This document shows, piece after piece, positions 1 through 8,544 of a DNA stretch of 61,299 nucleotides. Each line of letters opens with the position of its first letter. Positions within the stretch are counted from its first letter, which is position 1. The position numbers and the translations under genes are program-made. The notes below the pieces were generated by a model. That model was not told the DNA's origin and made no database searches. It saw nothing but the letters and a program-made list of their open reading frames with translations. The stretch comes from Leadbetterella sp. (GTDB lineage Bacteria > Bacteroidota > Bacteroidia > Cytophagales > Spirosomataceae): assembly GCA_019638185.1 (NCBI GenBank), contig JAHBUH010000005.1, positions 1 through 61,299 of the forward strand, given 5' to 3'.

Positions 1-1077
1 TCCGAGCATTTTTAGTTTTTCGAGGATTAGGAAATGTTTCTTATAGAAGAACTTTTTCGATAGTTTTTCTTTTCCGGGTTTCCCATCTATGCTGAATACA
101 TAGAGATCTTCATCATATTGCCGGATATTATAGGTTTGTAGAATTTTTTCAAACTCCTGTGGAATCTGAACATGCTCGGAAATCTTTCCTTTTGCCGTCT
201 CGCTAAGCACCCGGATAGTAGTTTCTTTGACGTCCCGGACTCTCAGTAGCCTGGCCTCTTCTCCTGGTCGTAGAGCCATATATCTGACCATTAGAATAAA
301 TAGTAGTAGCTGCCATTCTTTCTGCTTGATACATTCTTTAATGAATGTTAATTCCTGTGTTTGGGTAAAAGCTGTGTGCCGCTTGGCCTGTGATGGAAGG
401 TCTTCTATATCAGAAAAAGGGTTCTTCGTAATAATTTCCCTTTTTACAAAGAAATTAAATAAATTAGAGCATGTGTCCTTATTATTGTTAATGCTTCTGT
501 TGCTAATGTCTTCGTCGCCTTCCCCATGAATGGTATCCATGAAGTGATAGGCATGTTTCTTCTGAAAATCCTTCAGCTTTATTTTTTCAAAATCATTTTC
601 CAGCAGGTACGTTTTGAATCTTTTGAGGTCAGTACTATAGCTGGAGTATGTACCAGGGGCGAGTACTCTCTTCTTTTTTGCCAGGAAGTATTCTATAGCA
701 TCGGTAATTTTTGATCTTTCGGTGATTTCTAACAGGGATGGTTCAGCTTCTTTTACCATGAGAGAATCTGCCGGTGTACTTTTTTCAGGCTCCAGAGGTT
801 CGATGATTGCCCCTTCTTTTAACAGGGCATTGATATCTTTTATGACGGGTTTTGCCGCCTTTCTTCGGGCCTCCGGTGTTGGCTCGCTGAATGATACCCG
901 GCGGCGTACCAGCCTCCCTTTTTTTTCGCTCCAGATGTAATAGACTACATGCCATGGATCAGCCAGGGAAGAATATTCATGCAGCTTAGCCAACGTATAC
1001 GGGTAAGGTTTTTCCATGAGTGCAATATTATAGAATGAGGCCGAAGCCAATAGATTAGGGTCTTTGGAGCGTGTCAT
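1..1077 (-). CDS. Tyrosine recombinase (phage integrase family), 3' end outside window
   Basis: An open frame read by translating the reverse strand from the ATG at 1077 runs 359 codons without a stop to the window edge, so the C-terminus is missing. Residues about 20-75 resemble the N-terminal segment of Bacteroidota integrases (a tryptophan-rich stretch followed by an RRR basic patch). Residues about 125-215 form a SAM-like core-binding domain. A catalytic domain then begins, with the first active-site arginine in ALRPGEEARLL and a lysine in ETAKGKI. The HxxR box and the tyrosine nucleophile should lie left of base 1. The gene sits just downstream of the 3' end of a tRNA gene on the same strand, the usual place for the integrase of an integrative element or genomic island. 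Family assignment is firm; the type of element is not visible. Confidence 0.85.
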   Translation of the reverse strand, partial: MTRSKDPNLLASASFYNIALMEKPYPYTLAKLHEYSSLADPWHVVYYIWSEKKGRLVRRRVSFSEPTPEARRKAAKPVIKDINALLKEGAIIEPLEPEKSTPADSLMVKEAEPSLLEITERSKITDAIEYFLAKKKRVLAPGTYSSYSTDLKRFKTYLLENDFEKIKLKDFQKKHAYHFMDTIHGEGDEDISNRSINNNKDTCSNLFNFFVKREIITKNPFSDIEDLPSQAKRHTAFTQTQELTFIKECIKQKEWQLLLFILMVRYMALRPGEEARLLRVRDVKETTIRVLSETAKGKISEHVQIPQEFEKILQTYNIRQYDEDLYVFSIDGKPGKEKLSKKFFYKKHFLILEKLKMLG

Positions 1078-1116
1078 TTTTTTGTCATTTTGACGAGTCC
1101 GGACCCTTTAAACGAC

Positions 1117-1145
1117 GATAACCTACTGATTGTCAGTAGGTTATC
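1117..1145 (-). terminator. Perfect 13-bp inverted repeat after the tRNA gene
   Basis: The arms gataacctactga and tcagtaggttatc are perfect complements around a 3-base loop. The hairpin starts 5 bases beyond the tRNA 3' end, where a terminator or processing signal is expected. No strong U-run follows on the minus strand, so an intrinsic terminator is only likely. It also lies between tRNA and integrase, where a recombinase arm-binding site could be. Confidence 0.5.
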
Positions 1146-1149
1146 TAAG

Positions 1150-1222
1150 TAGCGGGAACAGGACTCGAACCTGTGACCTTCGGGTTATGAGCCCGACGAG
1201 CTGCCAACTGCTCCATCCCGCG
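1150..1222 (-). tRNA. Initiator tRNA-Met (CAT anticodon)
   Basis: The reverse strand folds as a 73-nt tRNA with anticodon loop CTCATAA, T-loop TTCGAGT and acceptor strands CGCGGGA / TCCCGCT. Two hallmarks identify it as the initiator rather than an elongator: three consecutive G:C pairs (GGG/CCC) at the base of the anticodon stem, and an unpaired first acceptor position (C1 opposite U72). CCA is not encoded. A well-spaced promoter lies just upstream and an integrase gene just downstream, so the 3' half of this gene is a candidate attachment site. Confidence 0.93.
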
Positions 1223-1233
1223 ATATTGGACTA

Positions 1234-1263
1234 CAAAGGTAGGGAGAATTTCTTAAAATGCAA
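1234..1263 (-). promoter_or_regulatory. Bacteroidota-type promoter of the initiator tRNA
   Basis: On the minus strand, TTG (1261-1263) and TACCTTTG (1234-1241) are separated by 19 bases, matching the -33 / -7 (TAnnTTTG) promoter of this phylum. The -7 box ends 11 bases before the tRNA 5' end, consistent with a very short leader. Confidence 0.75.
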
Positions 1264-1305
1264 TGCATTTGTTAAAAAAAACAGGAAATTTTAGGGGCGG
1301 GCTGG

Positions 1306-1929
1306 CTAAACCAGCCCGTGTTTTGCTGCCAGCTTGATGAGGCCGGCGGTGTTTCCTACCTCGAATTTAGTGAGCAGGTTTTTACGGTGACTGTCTACCG
1401 TATAGGGACTTACGAAGATCTTTTCTGCAATCTGGGAGTTGGTAAATCCTTCGGCGATGAGTAACAGCACCTCTTTTTCCCGGCTGGTCAGAACGGGCGT
1501 TTTGCCTACCTGCTGGTGGCCTGTATCATGCCATTCCAGGTCCAGGTTCATGTACAGCCGGTTTTCTTTTACCGTCAGCAGGGCTTCTTCGATCTGCTCG
1601 CGGGAAGCGTTTTTGAGAAGATAGCCGGATGCCCCCTGTTCTATCATCTGGGAGATCAGGCTGCGTTCATTAAAGGTGCTCATGGCAATGACCTTTATGC
1701 CGGGGTACTCCTTGCGGATGCGGGCCGTAAGCTCCACGCCGTTCATTCCGGGCATGCTGATGTCTGTAATGACGATGTCCGGCATTTCTGCCTGTATCTG
1801 CTCCATGGCCGGCTCTGCGCCGTTACTCATGCCGGTGATGGATACAAAACTGATCCGGGAAAGCATGTTATGCATGCCTTCCAACACCATGGGATGGTCA
1901 TCTACCACCAGTACTTTTAACTTATCCAT
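1306..1929 (-). CDS. NarL/FixJ-type response regulator
   Basis: DNA-binding response regulator of about 207 residues. The N-terminal receiver domain shows the acidic pair in VVDDHP, the phosphoacceptor aspartate in VITDISMPG (about residue 56) and the conserved lysine in YLLKN. The C-terminal 60 residues are a LuxR-type helix-turn-helix (LTSREKEVLLLIAEG ... IFVSPYTVDSHRKNL). The ATG at 1929 is preferred over an upstream in-frame GTG at 1938 because it overlaps the kinase stop codon by 8 bases, a typical coupling. It is the output partner of the upstream histidine kinase. Targets cannot be read from the sequence. Confidence 0.92.
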   Translation of the reverse strand: MDKLKVLVVDDHPMVLEGMHNMLSRISFVSITGMSNGAEPAMEQIQAEMPDIVITDISMPGMNGVELTARIRKEYPGIKVIAMSTFNERSLISQMIEQGASGYLLKNASREQIEEALLTVKENRLYMNLDLEWHDTGHQQVGKTPVLTSREKEVLLLIAEGFTNSQIAEKIFVSPYTVDSHRKNLLTKFEVGNTAGLIKLAAKHGLV

Positions 1930-3829
1930 GATCTGCACATTCTATGTATATGGAGGTACCCTGGCCCGGTGCTGATTTCATGTCCATGCGCCCGCGGAGG
2001 TAGTCCACCCGCGACTGTACGCTCTGAAAGCCGGACGTGTTCTGCTGCTGCCATGCGGCGGTGTCAAAGCCTTTGCCGTTATCTTCTACGGTGATATTGA
2101 GCGACTGGTTTCGGCGCATCACCTGCACCAGGATTTCCGTGGCGCCGGAATGTTTCACGGCATTGTTTACCAGCTCCTGCACAATACGGTAGACGGTCAC
2201 CGCGGTGGCAGCTTCCATCTTTTGATCCAGGCCGTAAAAGCCGGTATTGATCACTAAGGGGCCAGACGGGTTAATGCTGCTGCAGTAATCCTGCAAGGCC
2301 TGCTCCAGGCCCAGTCGCACCAGGGCTTCCGGCATCATGTTATGCGCTACCCGGCGCATTTCGGAGATGGACTCATCCAGCTTATTGAGGGCATTATTAA
2401 ACAATACCCCGTTTTCTTCGGTTAATACCAGGTTTCCTTTCATTGCTCCTAATTGTAATTTCACACCGCTCAGCATCCCTCCCAGGCCGTCGTGAAGATC
2501 TTTGGCCATGCGGCTGCGCTCATCTTCCTGCCCTTTTAAAAGAAACTGGGTGGCTAATAATTGTTTTTCTGTTTCAAGTTCCGTGATCCTCTGCTGCTGA
2601 AGCTTCTGGCGGGCGGTGTAATTCCGGTAGAGCAGAAACAGGATGAGAATCAGCGCCAGGGCACTGCCCAGTAAAATGGAATTGAGAATATTCTTCTGGC
2701 GGATGCTGGCCTGCTGCAGGGCTATGGTATCTTCTTTGTTCTGAAGCTGATACCGCGTTTCCAGCGTTTGCACCATCTCTTCATTGGTTTTCAGGGAAAG
2801 GGAATCGTGGAGTAGTACGTATTCGGTCAGCAGGTCATAAGCCCCTGAAGTGTTCCCGTTTTTAGCCTCTGCGGTAGACAATGATTTTAGCGTTTCGGTC
2901 TTTAGCTGCAATAAGCCCAGGTCATTTTCCATCTGAAGGGCTTCCCGCAGGTAGGCGATGGCCTCGGGGTATTTATTTTCTGCCAGGCGGATATTTCCCA
3001 GGTTAACCCGTACAATGGCCTCATCATAAGGGCTTTTTATTTCCCGGAATAATTTCAGAGCATCCTGGTAAAAGGAATAGGCCCGGGCATTATCCTTCCC
3101 GTTTTCAGCATAATAGCCGCCCATGAAATGCAGTATTTTGGCCTTACTCCGGATGTCGCCTTTTGCCTCTGCCATTTTTAGGGCCGGCTGGGCATAGCGG
3201 GGTACGCTGTCGTAGCGCTCGTAGTTCACAAAATGATTCAGCAGGATGAGCGTAGCCCGTAAGGTAGCCAGGGTGTCACCTGATTTTTTGGCCTCGCCGT
3301 AGGCCAGCCGGGCGTAGCGTTCGGTTTTCAGGGTATCACTCATAAATGAATACAGCACCGAGAGGTTACTATAGGTATATACTTTCTGGAAATGATTGCC
3401 GGTTTCATTGCAGATCGTCACTACCTTAAGATACATGGCCGTAGCCGAGTCATACTGCTGTTTCTGATGATAAATTACGCCATAAGTATTGTACAGGATG
3501 GCCAGTTGGTTCTTTCCCGCCAGTGACTGATCTCCTTTGATATAACTCATCGCCCGGTCATTGCTGAGCTTTGCGCTGTCCAGTTGCATGCGGTTAGCAT
3601 AAAACGTGGCTTTAAAACCGTGGTAGGCCGCCAGGCCGGGATTATAATGACGGGCTTCCGAGATCCTAAGGATGTCATTAAGCAGTTTATTGGCTTTTTG
3701 GGGATCGGTGTGCTGTATCCGGCGTACCGTGGTGATCATCCGGTTTACTTTAGCTGTATCCGGCTCATTTTGCTGAGCTGACACGCCTGTAAACGGGAAA
3801 ATCATTAGAAGCCAGAGTACATATTTCAT
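1922..3829 (-). CDS. TPR-containing sensor histidine kinase (HisKA_3 type)
   Basis: A 635-residue membrane sensor. It opens with a signal peptide ending near SAQQ, followed by about 330 residues of tetratricopeptide-like repeats in the periplasm, one membrane helix near residues 385-405 (SILLGSALALILILFLLY), a short coiled coil, then the HisKA_3 dimerisation helix with the phosphorylated histidine at about 446 (KDLHDGLGG). The ATPase domain shows an N box (LVNNAVKHSG) and G boxes (DNGKGFD, GQGTS). TPR sensor plus HisKA_3 kinase plus NarL regulator is a common Bacteroidota arrangement. The signal sensed is unknown. Translation is coupled to the regulator downstream. Confidence 0.93.
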   Translation of the reverse strand: MKYVLWLLMIFPFTGVSAQQNEPDTAKVNRMITTVRRIQHTDPQKANKLLNDILRISEARHYNPGLAAYHGFKATFYANRMQLDSAKLSNDRAMSYIKGDQSLAGKNQLAILYNTYGVIYHQKQQYDSATAMYLKVVTICNETGNHFQKVYTYSNLSVLYSFMSDTLKTERYARLAYGEAKKSGDTLATLRATLILLNHFVNYERYDSVPRYAQPALKMAEAKGDIRSKAKILHFMGGYYAENGKDNARAYSFYQDALKLFREIKSPYDEAIVRVNLGNIRLAENKYPEAIAYLREALQMENDLGLLQLKTETLKSLSTAEAKNGNTSGAYDLLTEYVLLHDSLSLKTNEEMVQTLETRYQLQNKEDTIALQQASIRQKNILNSILLGSALALILILFLLYRNYTARQKLQQQRITELETEKQLLATQFLLKGQEDERSRMAKDLHDGLGGMLSGVKLQLGAMKGNLVLTEENGVLFNNALNKLDESISEMRRVAHNMMPEALVRLGLEQALQDYCSSINPSGPLVINTGFYGLDQKMEAATAVTVYRIVQELVNNAVKHSGATEILVQVMRRNQSLNITVEDNGKGFDTAAWQQQNTSGFQSVQSRVDYLRGRMDMKSAPGQGTSIYIECADHG

Positions 3830-4061
3830 TAGGGCCGGATAGTTTATAACGTTGCAAATTACGACTAATATAGACGGGGAATCAATCCCTTTTTCGGGGG
3901 ATTTTTCGGGGAGTTAATTTCCTCTTTTCAGGGGATTGAATGCCGTGTTAAAGATTTTTAATTTTACACCGGAAAACAAATGAAAAATTTATAACCATGA
4001 AGAAGTTTAGTGCCGGAGTGGTTCAATTTTAACCTGGAAGGACTGTGAAAATTTTTAAACA

Positions 4062-5282
4062 ATGAAAAATTACCTTTTTGTCCTTTTTTTTCTGCCCGCC
4101 ACCTTCTCCGGCGCCAGGGCTCAGCAGGCCGTGACCGGTACCGTCCAAAAGGGCGATCCCTGCGGTTCTAAAGCCGAGCTGGCCATTGCACCCGGTAAGG
4201 CCTTTACCGCATCCGAATACCCCTGGCCGGCGGTAAGGGCTGAATATTTTAAGAATATGGCTACTGCTGCGGATAAAACCACGGCCCGGCAAATCCTGGA
4301 GCAAATTGAAAAACTGGAACAGCAGAGCCGCGCCGGGTTCACCCTTACCGGCGGTACCTGGGAGGCGTATTATTCCTCGGAGGGGTATACGTATGCCGGC
4401 AGTAGAAAGCTGGCCGACTACCGGTTCCAGGCGGCTTTTCATGAATATCTCTGCATCAACCAGAAAGTGGGACGTAACAGCGAGTATTCCACCGTGCTGA
4501 GAGCTTACGTCAATACGCTGCCGAATACGCTGAATTCCTTTATGCGGGGCATATCCAAAACAGGGGAGGACCGCTATCTTCACCAGGACTGGCAGGGCTA
4601 TAAACCGGGCGTACTGTCAGCAGAGATCAGCCTGTTTACCTATATGACATGCAGTAAGCCGGAGCTGGTGGCGGCTATTAATTCCGGCAAAGGCTACTGG
4701 CAGGACGTTCCGGAAAACGAAGTTCGGAAAAACTCCTACGATCATATCTATCGCTATTGGTTTGTGAAAAGAGAGGGGGCGCCGCTCCTGCTGCCCGTGA
4801 GCCGGAAAGAATACCTGGAGAGCCTGCTGGAATTTTACGACAGAGAACTCCTGTATTTATCCAAAAGCAGCAACTACCAATCCGCGTCAGAAACTGCAAA
4901 ACGGGAGCGGTTTGGGGATATCCCGGCCGTGATAGCGAATAAAAAAGCCATAGTAAACCGGGTGCTGAAGGAAAATGCTGCCGAATGGCTTTCTGCCCAG
5001 GCGGTGATTAACGAAACGGAAGAGAATTACCTCACCCAAAAGCAGAAACTGCCGGAGTACACCTCTTCCCTGACCTTCCATAAGTTTTACGACAATGAAA
5101 AAGGAGGCACTCCCCTGTATAAATATAACCCTGCGTACTTCCCCGCCGGGCGGTCAGCGGCCTCCCCGGAGTTTATAGTGCTGGTGTTCCGATACGTATC
5201 CATGCCGCTTCACCTGCGCCTGATTCAGAATTTCACGGAAAATTTTGATAAGGAGGCGTGGCGGAAACTGATTACGAAGTAA
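4062..5282 (+). CDS. Secreted protein of unknown function
   Basis: A 406-residue protein that I do not recognise. It has a clear signal peptide (MKNYLFVLFFLPATFSGARA, cleavage before QQ), so it is exported. The mature part is soluble-looking, mostly helical, rich in Tyr, Lys and Glu, with no membrane helix, repeat or familiar catalytic motif. The start is the ATG directly before the hydrophobic segment. It stands alone: upstream is the divergent kinase gene and downstream a convergent SDR gene. A 12-codon open frame (3997-4032, start MKKFSAGV) precedes it but has no independent support. Confidence 0.7.
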   Translation: MKNYLFVLFFLPATFSGARAQQAVTGTVQKGDPCGSKAELAIAPGKAFTASEYPWPAVRAEYFKNMATAADKTTARQILEQIEKLEQQSRAGFTLTGGTWEAYYSSEGYTYAGSRKLADYRFQAAFHEYLCINQKVGRNSEYSTVLRAYVNTLPNTLNSFMRGISKTGEDRYLHQDWQGYKPGVLSAEISLFTYMTCSKPELVAAINSGKGYWQDVPENEVRKNSYDHIYRYWFVKREGAPLLLPVSRKEYLESLLEFYDRELLYLSKSSNYQSASETAKRERFGDIPAVIANKKAIVNRVLKENAAEWLSAQAVINETEENYLTQKQKLPEYTSSLTFHKFYDNEKGGTPLYKYNPAYFPAGRSAASPEFIVLVFRYVSMPLHLRLIQNFTENFDKEAWRKLITK

Positions 5283-5429
5283 GGAATGCTTCGCAAAAGA
5301 GCCCTTTCCCGCTGCAGAACCCTCCGGGCTGTAATTGGCTTAGCTTGTCACTTAGCAGGCGGGTTCCTGCAATTCCTTCCCGCATCATAACCCTCTTCAC
5401 CCGTCACAGGCTCTGGGGCCTACCCCGCC

Positions 5430-6125
5430 TCATAAATCTCCCAACTGCGGCCGGATCACGATCTCCTCCATCACTGCAGAAGGCGAAAGCTGATAGGCCG
5501 CCCAGACGGCTTCGGCCACATCTTCAGCCCGGATGAAGCGGGAGGCGGGCAGTTCAGTCCCCGCCCAGCTGTCGGTCAGCGTGGCCCCCGGCATGACGGA
5601 AGTCACCCGTACGCCCGTTTCCTTCAGTTCTTCCCGGATGCTTTTACTAAAGCCCAGCAGGGCAAACTTGGAAACGGAATACGATCCGCTGTAGGGATAA
5701 GCCGAAAGGCTGGCTATGGAGCAGATATTGAAGATATGGGCATTTTCAGCGTCTTTGATCCTGTGGATCAGCTTCCGGGTGAGGTAAAAGGCGCTCATGA
5801 GGTTAGTGTCCAGCTGGAGCCGGAGGTGGCTCTCGTCTTCCTCCAGCAGCTTTCCCGGTATAAAAACCCCGGCATTATTTACCAGGGCGGAAACCGGCAG
5901 GTTCAGGCCCAGGATGAAATCGCCAAAAGCCTCTGTTTCTTCCTTTCGGGACACATCGGCGCTGAAAATATGCAAGGTAGCCGGGGCCAGGCTTGCTCTT
6001 AACTCCTCCAGTGCGCCGAGGTCCCGGCCACAGACGGCCACCTCATACCCGGCCCGGATGAATTTCCCCGCAATCGCCTTTCCTATTCCCTTTGATCCCC
6101 CTGTAACTACTGCTAATTTTCGCAT
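5430..6125 (-). CDS. Short-chain dehydrogenase/reductase (SDR)
   Basis: A classical SDR of 231 residues. Cofactor motif TGGSKGIG at 8-15, structural NNAG at 83-86, catalytic Ser near 136 and the YSVSK pair (Tyr149, Lys153), followed by the PG motif of the family. It is cytosolic and should be NAD(P)H-dependent; the sequence resembles sepiapterin-reductase/3-oxoacyl-reductase-like SDRs, but the substrate is not predictable. The start is placed at the ATG at 6125 because an upstream in-frame ATG (6152) lies beyond a perfect -7 box (TATTTTTG on the minus strand, 6142-6149) and would precede the transcript. Confidence 0.88.
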   Translation of the reverse strand: MRKLAVVTGGSKGIGKAIAGKFIRAGYEVAVCGRDLGALEELRASLAPATLHIFSADVSRKEETEAFGDFILGLNLPVSALVNNAGVFIPGKLLEEDESHLRLQLDTNLMSAFYLTRKLIHRIKDAENAHIFNICSIASLSAYPYSGSYSVSKFALLGFSKSIREELKETGVRVTSVMPGATLTDSWAGTELPASRFIRAEDVAEAVWAAYQLSPSAVMEEIVIRPQLGDL

Positions 6126-6245
6126 TATTGACTTGTTTCGACAAAAATACATGAATCTTCAGGGATACTTTATATAAATTTTCAACAGATTACGGGCTCA
6201 TCACATCCCATAGATGCTTACCTTTGTGCGTTAATAAAGAAGCGC

Positions 6246-6977
6246 ATGTTTAGAAAATTTGGGAAGTTCCTCCTGTTTCTCTATGAACTTTTCACGCGAC
6301 GCGAGAGCCTGAAGGTTTACTGGAAGCGGTTTATCGATGAATGTATGATGATCGGGGTAGACTCGCTGCTTATCGTTTGCATCGTGGCGTTTTTTATCGG
6401 GGCGGTAACCTGTGTACAGATCAACGCTAACCTGGTGAGCCCGCTGATCCCCACCTATATTGTCAGTAATATTGTAAGAGATATGATGCTGCTGGAGCTT
6501 TCCTCCACCTTCATGTGCGTGATCCTGGCCGGTAAGGTGGGGTCTAATATTGCGTCAGAGCTGGGCACCATGCGCATCACTGAGCAGGTGGAGGCCCTGG
6601 AGGTGATGGGCATTAACGCCGCTTCTTACCTGGTGCTGCCCAAGGTGCTGGCCGCTTTTGTGATGTTCCCGGTACTGTCTGTTCTTTCCGGGTTTATCGG
6701 TATTGTGGGCGGGTACATCGCCGGTACCGCCACGGGTATTATCACCCCGGAGCAGTATATCTACGGGATACGCTTCTCGTTTATTCCTTTTAATATGGTT
6801 ATTCCCATTATAAAATCGGCTGTTTTTGGTATCCTGATCGCCACCATTTCTGCCTACAAAGGGTTTTATACCCGCGGCGGAGCCCTGGAAGTAGGTAAGG
6901 TCTCCACCACGGCAGTAACGAACAGCTGTATTGCCATCCTCATAGCCGACTACCTCTTAGCAGAACTTCTGACATGA
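6246..6977 (+). CDS. mlaE: MlaE-family ABC transporter permease
   Basis: Integral inner-membrane permease of 243 residues with about five hydrophobic segments and the MlaE (YrbE/DUF140) signatures: GAVTCVQ in the first membrane region, the AGKVGSNIASELGTMRITEQ-type coupling region and the glycine-rich VGGYIAGTATG segment. In this family it forms the membrane part of a phospholipid transporter that maintains outer-membrane lipid asymmetry. A -7 box TACCTTTG lies at 6219-6226. The stop overlaps the start of the ATPase gene (ATGA). No MlaD gene follows. Confidence 0.9.
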   Translation: MFRKFGKFLLFLYELFTRRESLKVYWKRFIDECMMIGVDSLLIVCIVAFFIGAVTCVQINANLVSPLIPTYIVSNIVRDMMLLELSSTFMCVILAGKVGSNIASELGTMRITEQVEALEVMGINAASYLVLPKVLAAFVMFPVLSVLSGFIGIVGGYIAGTATGIITPEQYIYGIRFSFIPFNMVIPIIKSAVFGILIATISAYKGFYTRGGALEVGKVSTTAVTNSCIAILIADYLLAELLT

Positions 6978-7720
6978 TAGAAATTAAGAATATTAGTAAA
7001 AGCTTTAATGGCCGCAAGGTGCTGGACGATATTTCCGGGGTGTTCCGTGACGGTGAGACCAGCCTGGTGATCGGCGCCAGCGGTACGGGTAAGAGTGTGC
7101 TGCTGAAATGTATGCTGGACCTGGTGTCACCTGACACCGGTGAGGTTTTTTACGATGGCCGTGAGTTTCTGCACAAGTCAGAGAAGGAGCGGATAGACCT
7201 GCGCCGCGAAATGGGCGTACTTTTCCAGGGCGGAGCCCTGTTTGACTCCCAAACGGTGTTTCAGAACGTGAAATTTCCGCTGGATATGCTTACCAAACAA
7301 AGCGAGGCCGAAAAGCGCGACCGGGTGGAATTTTGCCTGAAACGGGTAGGACTGGAAGCCGCCGGCAGCCGGATGCCCTCCGAGATCTCCGGTGGGATGA
7401 AGAAAAGAGTGGGGATAGCGCGGGCCATTGTGCTGAACCCCAAATACCTCTTCTGCGATGAGCCAAACAGCGGACTGGACCCCCTGACCTCCATTAAAAT
7501 CGACGAACTGATCCAGGAGATCACCCAGGAATACGGCACCACCACGGTGGTGATCACGCACGATATGAACTCCGTACTCTCCATAGGCCAGAATATTAAG
7601 TTTCTGTACCAGGGGAAAAAAATCTGGGAAGGCGACAGCAACAGTATCCTGACTACCCACCTGCAGGAGCTGGACGAGTTTGTTTTCTCCAATCACGCCT
7701 TAAAGCAGCTGCGGGGCTAA
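6974..7720 (+). CDS. mlaF: MlaF-family ABC transporter ATP-binding protein
   Basis: A 248-residue ABC ATPase. Walker A is GASGTGKS at 34-41, signature ISGGMKKRVGIARA, Walker B CDEPNSGLDP and a switch histidine in VITHDM. The KKRVGIARAI stretch and full-length match to Ttg2A/MlaF distinguish it from amino-acid importers. It overlaps the permease gene by 4 bases and is surely co-translated. Role: energises phospholipid movement by MlaE. The next gene is convergent and ends 2 bases away, so the operon holds only these two genes. Confidence 0.9.
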   Translation: MIEIKNISKSFNGRKVLDDISGVFRDGETSLVIGASGTGKSVLLKCMLDLVSPDTGEVFYDGREFLHKSEKERIDLRREMGVLFQGGALFDSQTVFQNVKFPLDMLTKQSEAEKRDRVEFCLKRVGLEAAGSRMPSEISGGMKKRVGIARAIVLNPKYLFCDEPNSGLDPLTSIKIDELIQEITQEYGTTTVVITHDMNSVLSIGQNIKFLYQGKKIWEGDSNSILTTHLQELDEFVFSNHALKQLRG

Positions 7721-7721
7721 A

Positions 7722-8516
7722 CTATTCAAAAATCTGCGGTTCCCTGACGGCCCGTCGCAGGTAGTTGAACAGCTTACCGCCGTGCGCTGCATCCACCACC
7801 CGGTGATCCAGGGCTGCGGAGACCTTAATGATGCGCCGTGGTACCACCTGTCCTCCGTGTACCCAGGGCATTTCTCTTACCCTTCCCAGGATGAGCACCA
7901 GGCTGACATTGCCGATAGGCATCATTGCCGGATAACCGCCATCCAGCCCCAGGGTTCCCACATTGGAGATGATATAAGTGCCAAACGACTGCGCCGACAG
8001 CCCCAGGGCAGGGATGGAAATGCCCAGGTCCAGGAGAATAAAGCGGATCAGCCCGTACGCCCACTTCCGGAAAGGCCAGGGGATCCGCCCCAGCGCCCCC
8101 TTCATGCGGTTAGTCTTGGATTCTTCTCCCTGTACCGCTTCTTCAATGCCTGCGGTAAGTTGCTGAACCACTTCCCGGTAATTCTTCTTTCCAGGCTCAG
8201 TGACTTTAATAGAGCTCATCTCCCCTGAGGGCATGCGCAGACTCACCGAAGCCGCCAGTTTTTCGAAAGGATATATTTTCCCTCTTTTCAGGAAGGTGTT
8301 AAATTCTGGTACCTCTTCTGCAATGGCCCGGCCCGCCGCCAAGGTGAAAAAATGGGTAAGCGTCACTTTTATCCCTTTTTTGCGGAGCCCGGAAATATAG
8401 GCTTCCAGGTCAGTCACATCCAGTTCCGCCGATCCCAGTATTTTGGAATCCACCGGTTTGCGGTAAATGGTGGCGGCCGATAAGCGCCAGGGGGTATTGA
8501 AGTCTTTATTAAACAT
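7722..8516 (-). CDS. Stand-alone 2-oxoacid dehydrogenase E2-type acyltransferase domain
   Basis: A 264-residue protein matching only the catalytic (CAT-like) domain of dihydrolipoamide acyltransferases. The active-site motif DHRVVDAAHGG is at 237-247, with His238 the predicted catalytic base; the usual HRxxDG glycine is replaced by alanine. There is no lipoyl domain and no E1/E3-binding domain, and no oxoacid dehydrogenase gene nearby, so it is unlikely to be a normal complex subunit. It may acylate a different acceptor or be structural. It has its own well-spaced promoter. Confidence 0.8.
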   Translation of the reverse strand: MFNKDFNTPWRLSAATIYRKPVDSKILGSAELDVTDLEAYISGLRKKGIKVTLTHFFTLAAGRAIAEEVPEFNTFLKRGKIYPFEKLAASVSLRMPSGEMSSIKVTEPGKKNYREVVQQLTAGIEEAVQGEESKTNRMKGALGRIPWPFRKWAYGLIRFILLDLGISIPALGLSAQSFGTYIISNVGTLGLDGGYPAMMPIGNVSLVLILGRVREMPWVHGGQVVPRRIIKVSAALDHRVVDAAHGGKLFNYLRRAVREPQIFE

Positions 8517-8544
8517 AGCGTACGGGAGTATGAGCTACCGGCAA

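Noticed and set aside
227-940. Three plus-strand frames across the first kilobase.
   Set aside because: They are shadows of the integrase gene, whose minus-strand frame is open over the whole interval and has family motifs.
3997-4032. A 12-codon frame (MKKFSAGVVQF) before the secreted protein gene as a separate gene.
   Set aside because: Too short to support alone; no ribosome-binding signal or known leader-peptide pattern such as clustered codons.
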